From: Bacteroidota bacterium
GTDB taxonomy: Bacteria; Bacteroidota; Bacteroidia; Chitinophagales; Chitinophagaceae
DNA: 64,000 nt
Direction of reading: 5' to 3'
NCBI GenBank assembly: GCA_023416995.1
Contig: JAEZGI010000020.1
Span: 124,001 to 188,000 of the forward strand
Positions within the stretch are counted from its first letter, which is position 1; each line of letters opens with the position of its first letter. Below are positions 52,183-60,108 of this stretch, in pieces. The notes below the pieces were generated by a model that was not told where the DNA came from, did not search any database, and saw only the letters and a list, made by a program, of their open reading frames with translations. A program made the position numbers and the translations under genes.

Positions 52183-53058
52183 TTAATTTCTTGTATCCAA
52201 ACCCCAGGATAGTTTATTCCTGAGCGTCTGAAGAAAATTGTTTTCATTTAGCCGCACCAGGCTCATCGTAAAAGACTCGCGTCTTACGGCCAGCTGCGTT
52301 TTTCTGTCAACCATTTCCCGTCTTGAATCAAGCGCCACTATGAACTGGTCGGTACGTCCTTCCACTTCAAATGATATAATATTATTATCCGGAACAACGA
52401 TCGGCCGCACATTCAGGTTATGTGGTGCTACCGGCGTAATCACAAAACTTGCTGAGTCCGGGAAAACGATCGGCCCGTTGCAACTGAGCGAATACCCGGT
52501 TGAACCGGTGGGTGTTGAAACGATCAAACCATCTGCCCAATATGTATTCAGAAACTCCCCGTTCAGATAAGTATGGATTTTTATCATGGGAGAAGTGTCC
52601 GTTTTATGTATGGCAAATTCATTCAGACCATAAGGTACGCTGTCGAACAGCGGCAGGTTGGCATCAAGATGAACCAATGACCGTTGATCAATTACGATTG
52701 TTCGGTTAACGATAGCGCGAACCGCTTTATGCAATTCGTCGCGCCCAATGCTTGCCAGGAAACCCAATCTGCCAAAGTTGATACCAATCACCGGTATGTT
52801 TTTATCTTTTACCAGCAACAATGTATCCAGAAGTGTACCGTCTCCGCCAAGACTTATCAGGAAATCGAACGAATCATCCAGTTGCTCGGAGCTGTTGAAA
52901 GTAGAAATGGCACTGGGAAAATCAAAACCCCGGATTGCTTCGTAAAACGGGTAATAGATCACCGCTTCAATCTGCTCATGAGCGAGTTCTTCAAGTAGCT
53001 GCAGTACCTGAACATGATTATCTTCTTCTATCACCCGGCTATAAATGGCTACTTTCAT
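52183..53058 (-). CDS. nadK: NAD kinase
   Basis: A 291-residue kinase making NADP from NAD. The key motifs are FLISLGGDGTLLDTLLL (GGDG), INFGRLGFLA, NEFAIHKTDTSPMI, and TPTGSTGYSLSCNGP near the C-terminus. The enzyme is cytoplasmic. It lies nine bases after the Omp85-like gene on the same strand and 156 bp before porG. Confidence 0.96.
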   Translation of the reverse strand: MKVAIYSRVIEEDNHVQVLQLLEELAHEQIEAVIYYPFYEAIRGFDFPSAISTFNSSEQLDDSFDFLISLGGDGTLLDTLLLVKDKNIPVIGINFGRLGFLASIGRDELHKAVRAIVNRTIVIDQRSLVHLDANLPLFDSVPYGLNEFAIHKTDTSPMIKIHTYLNGEFLNTYWADGLIVSTPTGSTGYSLSCNGPIVFPDSASFVITPVAPHNLNVRPIVVPDNNIISFEVEGRTDQFIVALDSRREMVDRKTQLAVRRESFTMSLVRLNENNFLQTLRNKLSWGLDTRN

Positions 53059-53067
53059 AAGTTCTTA

Positions 53068-54516
53068 TCAGAAATCACCCTTGATGTGCAAAAATAGCCC
53101 GTTTTCACCCAATTGGTTGAAGCTATAATCTACACGCACCACAAAATCGTAGAATGTTACGATATCTACTCCTAATCCACCGGTATACAACATACGGTTA
53201 TTAAGTGTGTTGGCAAAAGCATTTTTACTGTAAGCATATCCCAGGTCGGTGAAGGTCCGGGCATAGATTCGAAACGGTATGCGGTCATGGGATTTCGATT
53301 TAAGATAGGTGGGAATACTGAAGCGAAATAATTCCCGGCGCAGCGTTTGGCGGGATAACAGTCCCGCAACGCCGTCGATCACGTATTTCTCCAGGCCACG
53401 GAGATAAAAATCGTTGTAACCAAACATCCGCTGATTAATATAAGGCTGATCAAAAGGAACCCTCAGTGTTCCCTGGGCCTGCCATCCGAAATACAATTTT
53501 TTGGCGAGTTCGTGGTTGCTGCTGATTTTACCGCCCAATTGCCACATATTCATTTTCGAACTGATACCCCTTTTCAGGAAAGTGACTTCACCCGACCAGC
53601 CTTTTAACGGGAACGGCACATAGTCAACCTTTACATAATTGAGGTGGTAGGCAAGTTCCGGGTACAGCACACTGGTACGACCATTATTATAGTATTTTGG
53701 ATTGAGCGCCACCACCCCGCTGTCGACCTTTTCGTTCGTAACGGCAAGGCGCACGCCGTGAAAGGTTCGCAGCCCGGGCCGGTAAGTGTATTCGATACTA
53801 CCGTAAGTTCTTTTTATACCATCAGCAAGGCTGTCGATGAATTGTTGCTGATTACCGATGGTGTTGTAATTAACTTCTTTATTAAAGGAGTAGGCAAAAC
53901 CTATCTTGTAGCCGTGTTTAAGGGTTTTATCCGCATAAGGCTGATCGTACTGGAACTCGATCTGGCGGCTATAACCGGTGATCAGCCATAACCTCAACTT
54001 GTCGTTTCTTCCTGAGAAATTATAATGCGTGAATTTAAAACCATAGTTAACCCTGTCCAGACCATAACCTTGTTTGGCCCATTCTGAAAGGTTCCGATCG
54101 ACGGGTTTCAGGTGCGGAAGAGGAAAAATATACCAGCGTTCTTTTACCTGTATTACGATATCGACCGTTGTACCCCTGAATGATTTAAGTGCAACCACCA
54201 CTTCATTGAATAAGGTAGTGTTCATCAATTGCTGACGTGCGATCTCAAAACCATTAACCAGTTCCGGGAGGTAAATGCTGTCACCCGTTTTGAATGGCAG
54301 TTCGCGGGCTATGATATAAGGTTTGGTGCGTTTGTTACCCGCGATATAGATTTCACCAACCACAAACGGGGTTCCGCCCGGGGAAGGTTCGCTGATTACC
54401 CTGGAAGGTTCAACTTCCGGCACTTTATCCGTGGTTGTTTGCTGGGCCTGTAGGGTTGCGCTGCACAACAATATAAAACCGATAATGATCCCGTAAATTT
54501 TTTTACCCATCGGCAT
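53068..54516 (-). CDS. BamA/TamA-family outer-membrane protein with a short POTRA region
   Basis: A 482-residue Omp85-superfamily protein besides BamA. The signal peptide (IIIGFILLCSATLQAQ) is followed by one POTRA-like domain (FVVGEIYIAGNKRTKPYIIA ... VDIVIQVKERW, residues 50-130) and then a barrel with many Tyr-rich strands. FYLRGLEKY is the expected L6 (V/L)RG motif, and the chain ends YSFNQLGENGLFLHIKGDF. With only one or two POTRA repeats it is nearer TamA/TpsB-like or uncharacterised Bacteroidota Omp85 proteins than BamA. Partner unknown. The nadK gene follows after nine bases. Confidence 0.85.
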   Translation of the reverse strand: MPMGKKIYGIIIGFILLCSATLQAQQTTTDKVPEVEPSRVISEPSPGGTPFVVGEIYIAGNKRTKPYIIARELPFKTGDSIYLPELVNGFEIARQQLMNTTLFNEVVVALKSFRGTTVDIVIQVKERWYIFPLPHLKPVDRNLSEWAKQGYGLDRVNYGFKFTHYNFSGRNDKLRLWLITGYSRQIEFQYDQPYADKTLKHGYKIGFAYSFNKEVNYNTIGNQQQFIDSLADGIKRTYGSIEYTYRPGLRTFHGVRLAVTNEKVDSGVVALNPKYYNNGRTSVLYPELAYHLNYVKVDYVPFPLKGWSGEVTFLKRGISSKMNMWQLGGKISSNHELAKKLYFGWQAQGTLRVPFDQPYINQRMFGYNDFYLRGLEKYVIDGVAGLLSRQTLRRELFRFSIPTYLKSKSHDRIPFRIYARTFTDLGYAYSKNAFANTLNNRMLYTGGLGVDIVTFYDFVVRVDYSFNQLGENGLFLHIKGDF

Positions 54517-54614
54517 GTAAGATCAGGCGCTGTCTGTTTTTAATGGTTTGTTGAATGCCGGTGCAACGCTGTAAAAGTCCGGCAGCTACTCAATGTTAAA
54601 GGCAGAAATCCAGG

Positions 54615-55274
54615 TCAGATCTTAAGATAATTCATCAGGTGATCGTAATTATCTTTCAGCTCATTTTCATATAACTCCTCACCAAAATAATATTTGATCT
54701 GGTAGTCATAACGCTGAAAGGTTGCGACGATATCGCTGATTTCAAACTTGTTGATCTTCACCGTTACATAAAACGCTGAAGCCTGCGTGTCCCAATAGGT
54801 ATTCAATTGGGTAATCTGCGCATCGTTTGTTTCTACAAGTTTGCTGATTTCAGAGAACGAAAAATTCCGCTGATCCATTTCCAGCACTATTACACCCCCA
54901 GGATCACTGGCACCGGTAATTCTGCCAAAAACCTTTAGCAAATCTATTGCCTGAATCACGCCGATGAATTCGTTCTCTTTTTCTACAACGGGAACAACGG
55001 TAAGATTATAGTCGTTGGAGGCCTGTATGGCTTCGATGAAATGAGTATTTGCATGCACTGCCACGCGGGAGAAATGATCACCGGCGGTTTTAAGCAGGGC
55101 GGTATCGTCCATATTGAGCAGGTCGTTCTCAAAAACGAGCCCCAGGTATTTATCCTGGGCAACTACGGCCAGTTGCGAAACATGAAACTCAGACATGAGA
55201 TCAAGCGCCTGCAATACCGTGTCATCCGGGTTAAGGGTGGGGACAGTTGAGGAAATGATTTCTTTATTTAACAC
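54615..55274 (-). CDS. CBS-domain protein
   Basis: A 219-residue protein with two CBS repeats (FHVSQLAVVAQDKYLGLVFENDL, about 29-52; LTVVPVVEKENEFIGVIQAIDL, about 93-114). A C-terminal ACT-like part follows (GVIVLEMDQRNFSFSEISKLVETNDAQI, about 128-200). This order resembles AcuB-like proteins that sense adenine nucleotides. It starts with GTG at 55274. There is no enzymatic domain. The genes on both sides concern envelope assembly and NAD, so a nucleotide-sensing role is possible only as inference. Confidence 0.85.
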   Translation of the reverse strand: MLNKEIISSTVPTLNPDDTVLQALDLMSEFHVSQLAVVAQDKYLGLVFENDLLNMDDTALLKTAGDHFSRVAVHANTHFIEAIQASNDYNLTVVPVVEKENEFIGVIQAIDLLKVFGRITGASDPGGVIVLEMDQRNFSFSEISKLVETNDAQITQLNTYWDTQASAFYVTVKINKFEISDIVATFQRYDYQIKYYFGEELYENELKDNYDHLMNYLKI

Positions 55275-55361
55275 TTAAAGTTTTTTTGATTCTAACAATC
55301 TCGGGGCCACGCATATTCTAATATACGTAAAAAGCAACTTCAAGGTACAAGACGGCAAGAA

Positions 55362-56138
55362 TCAGGCGACCGCTGCAGGTTCACTCAGCTTTGTCAAAAA
55401 TTTATGAAGGATTTTGTTGAACTCGCCGGGCACCTCCATCATCGGAGCATGGCCACACTTGTCAATAAAATGGAGTTCACTATTTGGGATAAGGCGTTGA
55501 AATTCTCTTCCGACAAAGGGTGGGGTAACCGCATCATTGTTTCCCCAAACGAGTAAAGTTGGTTGTTTGATCTGGCTGATTTCCTCTCCCAGGTTATTCC
55601 TGATTGCAGATTTTGCCAGTGCAATGATCTTGATTGCCTGCATACGGTTGTTTACTATGCCGTACACTTCGTCCACTAACTCTTTATTGGCTATTTTAGG
55701 ATCGTAAAAAGTAAGTTCTGTTTTTTTCCGTATGTATTCATAGTCACCACGTTTTGGATAGGTGTCACCCATACCATTTTCAAATAAACCTGAGCTTCCG
55801 GTAAGAATCAGTGATTTGATACGTTCAGGATGTTTCAGTGCATGAAGCAAGGCAACATGACCGCCAAGCGAATTTCCCAGGAGATGAACGTTTTGATAGT
55901 TTTTGTGTTCGATGAACCGGTGAACATATTTCTGTAACCCGCCGACTGAAGTGTGTAAAAGGTCGAGTTCAAACAAAGGCAATAACGGCACTACAACTTT
56001 GTAGTGTTGCCTGAAGTATTCAATCAAATCCATAAAATTGCTGAGAGCGCCAAAAAGTCCGTGCAACAGGACCAAAGGTTCACCCTCACCCTCTTCTATA
56101 AATTTGAATTTTTGTTCTTGTTTAATCTCGTAATTCAT
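55362..56138 (-). CDS. Alpha/beta-hydrolase
   Basis: A 258-residue hydrolase. The oxyanion HGLFGALSNF lies near residue 27, the nucleophile Ser in LLGNSLGGHVALL (about residue 93), the Asp in LVWGNNDAVTPP and the His in KCGHAPMMEVP. All three catalytic residues are in place, in the order seen in esterases and C-C hydrolases. The substrate is unknown. It lies between the CBS gene and cvpA on the same strand, with gaps of 87 and 142 bp. Confidence 0.92.
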   Translation of the reverse strand: MNYEIKQEQKFKFIEEGEGEPLVLLHGLFGALSNFMDLIEYFRQHYKVVVPLLPLFELDLLHTSVGGLQKYVHRFIEHKNYQNVHLLGNSLGGHVALLHALKHPERIKSLILTGSSGLFENGMGDTYPKRGDYEYIRKKTELTFYDPKIANKELVDEVYGIVNNRMQAIKIIALAKSAIRNNLGEEISQIKQPTLLVWGNNDAVTPPFVGREFQRLIPNSELHFIDKCGHAPMMEVPGEFNKILHKFLTKLSEPAAVA

Positions 56139-56280
56139 CGTCTAAGTCAGTTCAGGTCAATCAATTAACTGCTAAAATACTCGATTTAGCCGAAAAAAAA
56201 TACCCCTTGCAAAGCAAAGAACATTTTTCTTAAATGGCAAATTTAGTGCAATGACCGGCCAAATGCCCCATTAATTTAAA

Positions 56281-56835
56281 TCAAAGCTCGTGCTTGGGAG
56301 GCGGTACCTGTTCCGACAGGCGGGCGAAGAATTCCTGCAGTTCGATGAACATATCTTTGAACCAGGGTAATAACGCCCCGATTGCGTCGATTACTATCGG
56401 GCCCACGGGGCTGATATAGTCATAAGTGACGGAGTTTTCAAGGGTGACTTCATCAAAAAAACTCATTTCTGTTGCGAAAAAAAGCAACACACTGAATATC
56501 ACGACATATAAAACTGCATAGAGCAATACCCCGGCAATCCTGTTCACCCAGCCCATCATGGCCATCTCGACAGTGGATTCTACTACTGCGGCCAAAAGTC
56601 TTACCAATAGTGCAACTACCAGGAACACCAGCGCAAAAGCAAGAAAAGGCAGCCATTTCGCCGAAATGTTCACCGATTCATCGAGGTACGCGGCAACGAC
56701 GGTGGATAGTTTCAGAGCCGCTACCAGCCCCACGATAAAACCGATTAATGAAAAAACCGCTACAATGAACCCTTTTCGTAACCCTTTGAAGATGGCAAAA
56801 AGGAGCAACACCAAAAGGATTACGTCAATCAGCAT
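56281..56835 (-). CDS. CvpA-family membrane protein
   Basis: A 184-residue protein with four TM helices in the first 140 residues (LIDVILLVLLLFAIFKGLRKGFIVAV at the start; MGWVNRIAGVLLYAVLYVVIFSVLLF). The opening helix with the GLRKGF motif is typical of CvpA, first named for colicin V production. CvpA proteins have been linked to envelope stress resistance. It lies four bases after the yqeY stop, so the genes are probably co-translated. Confidence 0.93.
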   Translation of the reverse strand: MLIDVILLVLLLFAIFKGLRKGFIVAVFSLIGFIVGLVAALKLSTVVAAYLDESVNISAKWLPFLAFALVFLVVALLVRLLAAVVESTVEMAMMGWVNRIAGVLLYAVLYVVIFSVLLFFATEMSFFDEVTLENSVTYDYISPVGPIVIDAIGALLPWFKDMFIELQEFFARLSEQVPPPKHEL

Positions 56836-56839
56836 GCTA

Positions 56840-57292
56840 TTATTTTGACAGGAGTTGCTTTACCAGGGTGCTGATTGTTTTGCCATCAGCCTTCCCGGCA
56901 AGTTGTTTGCTTGCGATGCCCATCACTTTTCCCATATCGGCCGGCGACGAGGCACCGGTGGCACTGATGATGCCAGCGATGATATCAGTTAGTTCGGCTT
57001 CGCCCATCTGCGCAGGCAAAAATCTCTCGATAACCGCAATCTCTTCTTCTTCTTTTTTCGCAAGATCCTCGCGGTTTTGCTGCCTGAAAATTTCAAGTGA
57101 ATCTTTCCGCGATTTAACCAGTTTCTGCAGCAGTTTAATTTCGTTATCCTCAGAAATTTCACCTTTCGCACCTTCTGAGGTTTTAGCGAGAATGATCGCG
57201 CTTTTGATGGCCCTCAGGCTGCGGACGGTTTTCTCATCCTTTGCCAGCATGGCTGGTTTCAGCTCGGCCATTATTTTTTCTTCAAGACTCAT
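56840..57292 (-). CDS. GatB/YqeY-domain protein
   Basis: A 150-residue YqeY-family protein: MSLEEKIMAELKPAMLAKDEKTVRSLRAIKSAI opens it and a helical region ends in MGKVMGIASKQLAGKADGKTIS. The domain is shared with the tRNA-binding tail of GatB, so a tRNA role is suspected though not established. It sits between gldC (26 bp upstream) and cvpA. Confidence 0.94.
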   Translation of the reverse strand: MSLEEKIMAELKPAMLAKDEKTVRSLRAIKSAIILAKTSEGAKGEISEDNEIKLLQKLVKSRKDSLEIFRQQNREDLAKKEEEEIAVIERFLPAQMGEAELTDIIAGIISATGASSPADMGKVMGIASKQLAGKADGKTISTLVKQLLSK

Positions 57293-57318
57293 GATTGGTA
57301 ATTTTTAAATCCTGTTAA

Positions 57319-57666
57319 TCAGGAAGCTTTGCTTTCTTTCAGTTGAAGTGCCCGGAACTTTTCATAAAACTCCTTTGCAAACTTCTTCATATCGTCTACC
57401 AGTTCTTTCTGGTGGGTGGCCCTTTCATAACTGTCGGCCATGGTGATCAATGTCTGGTAATAGAAATCGGCCATTTCATCAACCATCATTTCCTTGGTCC
57501 AAAGATCAACCCGCATGGCGGTTTTATCGGCTCCATCCCAGAAAGCGAGAATCATTGCTTTAGCATTCCTGGCAGAATCGGCAGTACTCTGGCTCGCCTG
57601 CCAGGTGATCGCATTGGGCAATTTTTTCTCGTCCAGCGACACATCTATCTTGATTGTTGATTGCAT
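57319..57666 (-). CDS. gldC: Gliding motility protein GldC
   Basis: A 115-residue soluble protein matching GldC throughout: STIKIDVSLDEKKLPNAITW, ARNAKAMILAFWDG, LRVDLWTKEMMVDEM-like central section and HQKELVDDMKKFAKEFYEKFR. In Flavobacterium GldC contributes to gliding but is not strictly required. It is the first gene of the long minus-strand cluster that runs to murI. Confidence 0.94.
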   Translation of the reverse strand: MQSTIKIDVSLDEKKLPNAITWQASQSTADSARNAKAMILAFWDGADKTAMRVDLWTKEMMVDEMADFYYQTLITMADSYERATHQKELVDDMKKFAKEFYEKFRALQLKESKAS

Positions 57667-57703
57667 ATACCTTTATTAAGTTTAAGTATTTCCACGCAGT
57701 TTG

Positions 57704-57711
57704 CAAAAATA
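57704..57711 (-). promoter_or_regulatory. -7 promoter element (TATTTTTG) of gldC
   Basis: TATTTTTG on the minus strand ends 37 bases before the gldC ATG, with a TTG about 16 bases upstream. Confidence 0.5.
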
Positions 57712-57949
57712 CAGGTTCTCACGCGAACAATTGCTTTTGCGGGAATTCCGCAGAAACAGGGTTTGAAATATATGTAGAACCTTGAGCATCACGCCTGCAA
57801 CCAGCGAAAACCGCACAGGGCGCAGGATTGCGGAAAATACTATGGCGTTAATTACGTACTAACACTTTGCATTCGGCATTGCCCGTTTGTACTTTTATCC
57901 CGATCTCAAAATCCGACCAAAAACAATCTCGATAACAAAACAATTCCCT

Positions 57950-59146
57950 ATGAAAACAAATTTACCTCAATTGATTTCTGTTGCGGTGCTACTCCTCGCC
58001 GTTAACATCCCGCTTTCAACAAAGGCACAATGTCTTTGCGAGGGTGGTGTGGCGCCTGATTCCGTGGTTCAGACACGTTATTACGATTCAATTACGGCAA
58101 TTACTTCCTCCATTACCTTTAACCGGTTTGATCCTAATATTGGCATTCTTTCGTGTGGCCAGTTAAGCAGTTATGTGACAACGGTTCTCACTTTCGATCT
58201 TATGAACAAAGAAAGCTTCGAAGAGGTGTACGAACTGGAGTCATTCAGAAGGTCGCGTTTTTCCGGACCCTATGGATTAAATAATAATTCAACCTCGCCT
58301 ACCACCCAGTATGGCCCTTATACCCTCGGCCCTATTGATCCATCCGGCACAGATGACGAAGTGCACGTTGGTCCGGATACCGTTTTCAATAACAAATATT
58401 CCGTTAACAACTTTACACCCGGCGGGGATTATATCGGTACCGGAAACGTATCGTTTGATTACCTGAACACCTCTACCACGTCTTTGATTGACGGCAGCAG
58501 TAATCATGATCTTATTGTTCGTGGCTACACGCGTATGGCGGCAAGACTGGTGTATTACTGGTGTCCAAGTGTGGTGCTTTCATCAAATATTAAAAATTTC
58601 TCCGCTGTAAAAAACAATAAAAACATTGATCTTACGTGGATAGTAAATAACAATCTAACATTCAACACCTATGAAATCCAAGTCAGCAAAAACGGCCGTG
58701 ACTTTACAGGAATCGGTAATGCCCAAACCAGTATTACTTCATCGGGCCCTAATGCAAAATATGCCTATCAATACAACCCTAATCAGGTTGTTACAGGGCA
58801 ATTATTCTTCAGGATCCGGCAGACAGATGCCGCAGGCAAAGTGAGTTACTCGGCTGTTAAAGCCCTGAACATGGATACACCGGCAGCTAACGCCTTCACT
58901 ACCTATCCTAATCCGGCAATAAACAAGGTATCGCTTCAGTTTGACGCGTTATTAAATGGTGATTTTACCGTTGATATAACCAACCAGGCGGGCCAAACAA
59001 TTCTTTCGCGCGGATTAAAAGTGAAGAATTCCAGCTTAATTGATGTGAATCTCGGCGGCAGCCGTGCACCAGGTGTATATTATGTACGGGTACGCAACGT
59101 TTCAAACGGGCAGCTGTTCACGAACAAAATATTAATCAACCGGTAA
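57950..59146 (+). CDS. Secreted protein with choice-of-anchor E-like and type IX C-terminal sorting domain
   Basis: A 398-residue protein from the ATG at 57950. The signal peptide (LPQLISVAVLLLAVNIPLSTKAQ) is followed by a beta-rich domain (about 40-190, FNRFDPNIGILSCGQLSSYVTTVLTFDL) resembling the choice-of-anchor E type. A fibronectin-like region (SAVKNNKNIDLTWIVNNNLTFNTYEIQVSKNG) comes next, and the ending FTTYPNPAINKVSLQFD ... YYVRVRNVSNGQLFTNKILINR is a classic type IX sorting domain. It should be exported by type IX secretion, whose PorG-like component is encoded nearby. Two Cys at the mature N-terminus (QCLCEGG) could cross-link. Function unknown. Confidence 0.88.
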   Translation: MKTNLPQLISVAVLLLAVNIPLSTKAQCLCEGGVAPDSVVQTRYYDSITAITSSITFNRFDPNIGILSCGQLSSYVTTVLTFDLMNKESFEEVYELESFRRSRFSGPYGLNNNSTSPTTQYGPYTLGPIDPSGTDDEVHVGPDTVFNNKYSVNNFTPGGDYIGTGNVSFDYLNTSTTSLIDGSSNHDLIVRGYTRMAARLVYYWCPSVVLSSNIKNFSAVKNNKNIDLTWIVNNNLTFNTYEIQVSKNGRDFTGIGNAQTSITSSGPNAKYAYQYNPNQVVTGQLFFRIRQTDAAGKVSYSAVKALNMDTPAANAFTTYPNPAINKVSLQFDALLNGDFTVDITNQAGQTILSRGLKVKNSSLIDVNLGGSRAPGVYYVRVRNVSNGQLFTNKILINR

Positions 59147-59197
59147 GCCGCTCCCGGTATTACCTAAAATCAGCCATAACTAACGCTATTTACCCTC

Positions 59198-59224
59198 AAA
59201 AAAGGCCCTTTAAAGGCCTTTTTT
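59198..59224. terminator. Bidirectional intrinsic terminator
   Basis: A perfect ten-base stem (AAAAAAGGCC / GGCCTTTTTT) with a seven-base loop, so it can act on either strand. It follows the sorting-domain gene by 51 bases. Confidence 0.85.
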
Positions 59225-59250
59225 GTTTTGGAGTTACTTCACTACTTTTG
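59223..59250 (+). promoter_or_regulatory. Promoter of the DUF4290 gene (TTG, 17 bases, TACTTTTG)
   Basis: TTG at 59223-59225 and TACTTTTG at 59243-59250. The -33 element lies in the T run of the preceding terminator. The first ATG is four bases after the -7 element. Confidence 0.55.
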
Positions 59251-59254
59251 TATT

Positions 59255-60013
59255 ATGCTAGACATGGAGAACATGGAATACAACACAACAAGGAATCACC
59301 TCATCATGAGAGAATATGGCAGACATATTCAGAAGATGATCGAATACCTGTTGACGATTGAAGATAAAGAGACCCGCCAGCGGAATGCCTACGCGGTGAT
59401 TGAACTGATGGGGTTCCTGAACCCGCATCTCAAAAACGTTGAAGATTTCAGACATAAACTTTGGGATCACCTGTTCCTGGTTTCTGATTTTAAACTGGAC
59501 GTGGAAAGTCCATACCCGATCCCAACAGCCGAAACACTTCGTGCCCGGCCGAAACCACTTCCTTATCCAAAACGCTATCCGAAACTATCACATCTTGGTA
59601 AAAACCTTGAACTGGTAATCAATAAAGCGTTGAAGGAAGAAAATCCTGAGAAACGCCAGGGTTTTGCAAATGCCGTTGCATATTACATGAAGCTTGCTTA
59701 TAACAACTGGCACAAGGAAACTGTGCATGATGATGCTATTCAAAGTGAACTGTCACAGATCACGGAGGGCCAGCTTTCATTTACCAATACGCCTTATGTA
59801 AGAAGTCACCGACCTAACGAGGGCCGTGAAAATCCCAGAGGTGGTGGCAGTGGATATTCCGATTTCCGCAACAAAAGGAACAATAATCAAAAGTTCCAGG
59901 CGCGTGGCGGAAATAATAATTCAGGTGGTGGGAACAGGAATGACCGCAACGACCGGAACGATCGTAACGACCGGAATGCCGGCGGTTCAAAATTCAAAAA
60001 ACGCTTTAAATAG
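59255..60013 (+). CDS. DUF4290-domain protein with basic Asn/Arg/Asp-rich tail
   Basis: A 252-residue protein if started at the ATG at 59255; ATGs at 59264 and 59273 also fit. Residues about 5-170 form the DUF4290 domain found in Bacteroidota (NTTRNHLIMREYGRHIQKMIE, ELMGFLNPHLKNVEDFRHKLWDHLFLVSDF, FANAVAYYMKLAYNNWHKE). The tail (about 185-252) is low-complexity, with RGGG/NR stretches and NDRNDRND repeats coded by tandem 12-base units, ending SKFKKRFK. Such basic tails often bind RNA; that is inference. Function of DUF4290 is unknown. It stands upstream of murA with a terminator between. Confidence 0.88.
   Translation: MLDMENMEYNTTRNHLIMREYGRHIQKMIEYLLTIEDKETRQRNAYAVIELMGFLNPHLKNVEDFRHKLWDHLFLVSDFKLDVESPYPIPTAETLRARPKPLPYPKRYPKLSHLGKNLELVINKALKEENPEKRQGFANAVAYYMKLAYNNWHKETVHDDAIQSELSQITEGQLSFTNTPYVRSHRPNEGRENPRGGGSGYSDFRNKRNNNQKFQARGGNNNSGGGNRNDRNDRNDRNDRNAGGSKFKKRFK
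59938..59977 (+). repeat. Tandem repeat coding Asn-Asp-Arg units
   Basis: Near-identical GACCGSAAC/GAYCGKAAC units give (Asn-Asp-Arg) repeats in the DUF4290 tail; copy number may vary between strains. Confidence 0.75.
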
Positions 60014-60036
60014 CTTTTTCATAGCCAAAAAAGAAG

Positions 60037-60071
60037 GTTGACAAGGTTTACTTTGTCAACTTTTTTATTTT
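60037..60071 (+). terminator. Intrinsic terminator after the DUF4290 gene
   Basis: GTTGACAA and TTGTCAAC flank an eight-base loop, followed by TTTTTTATTTT. Confidence 0.85.
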
Positions 60072-60108
60072 AAACACTTCCGATCAGTAAAACATCTACT
60101 AATTTTCT

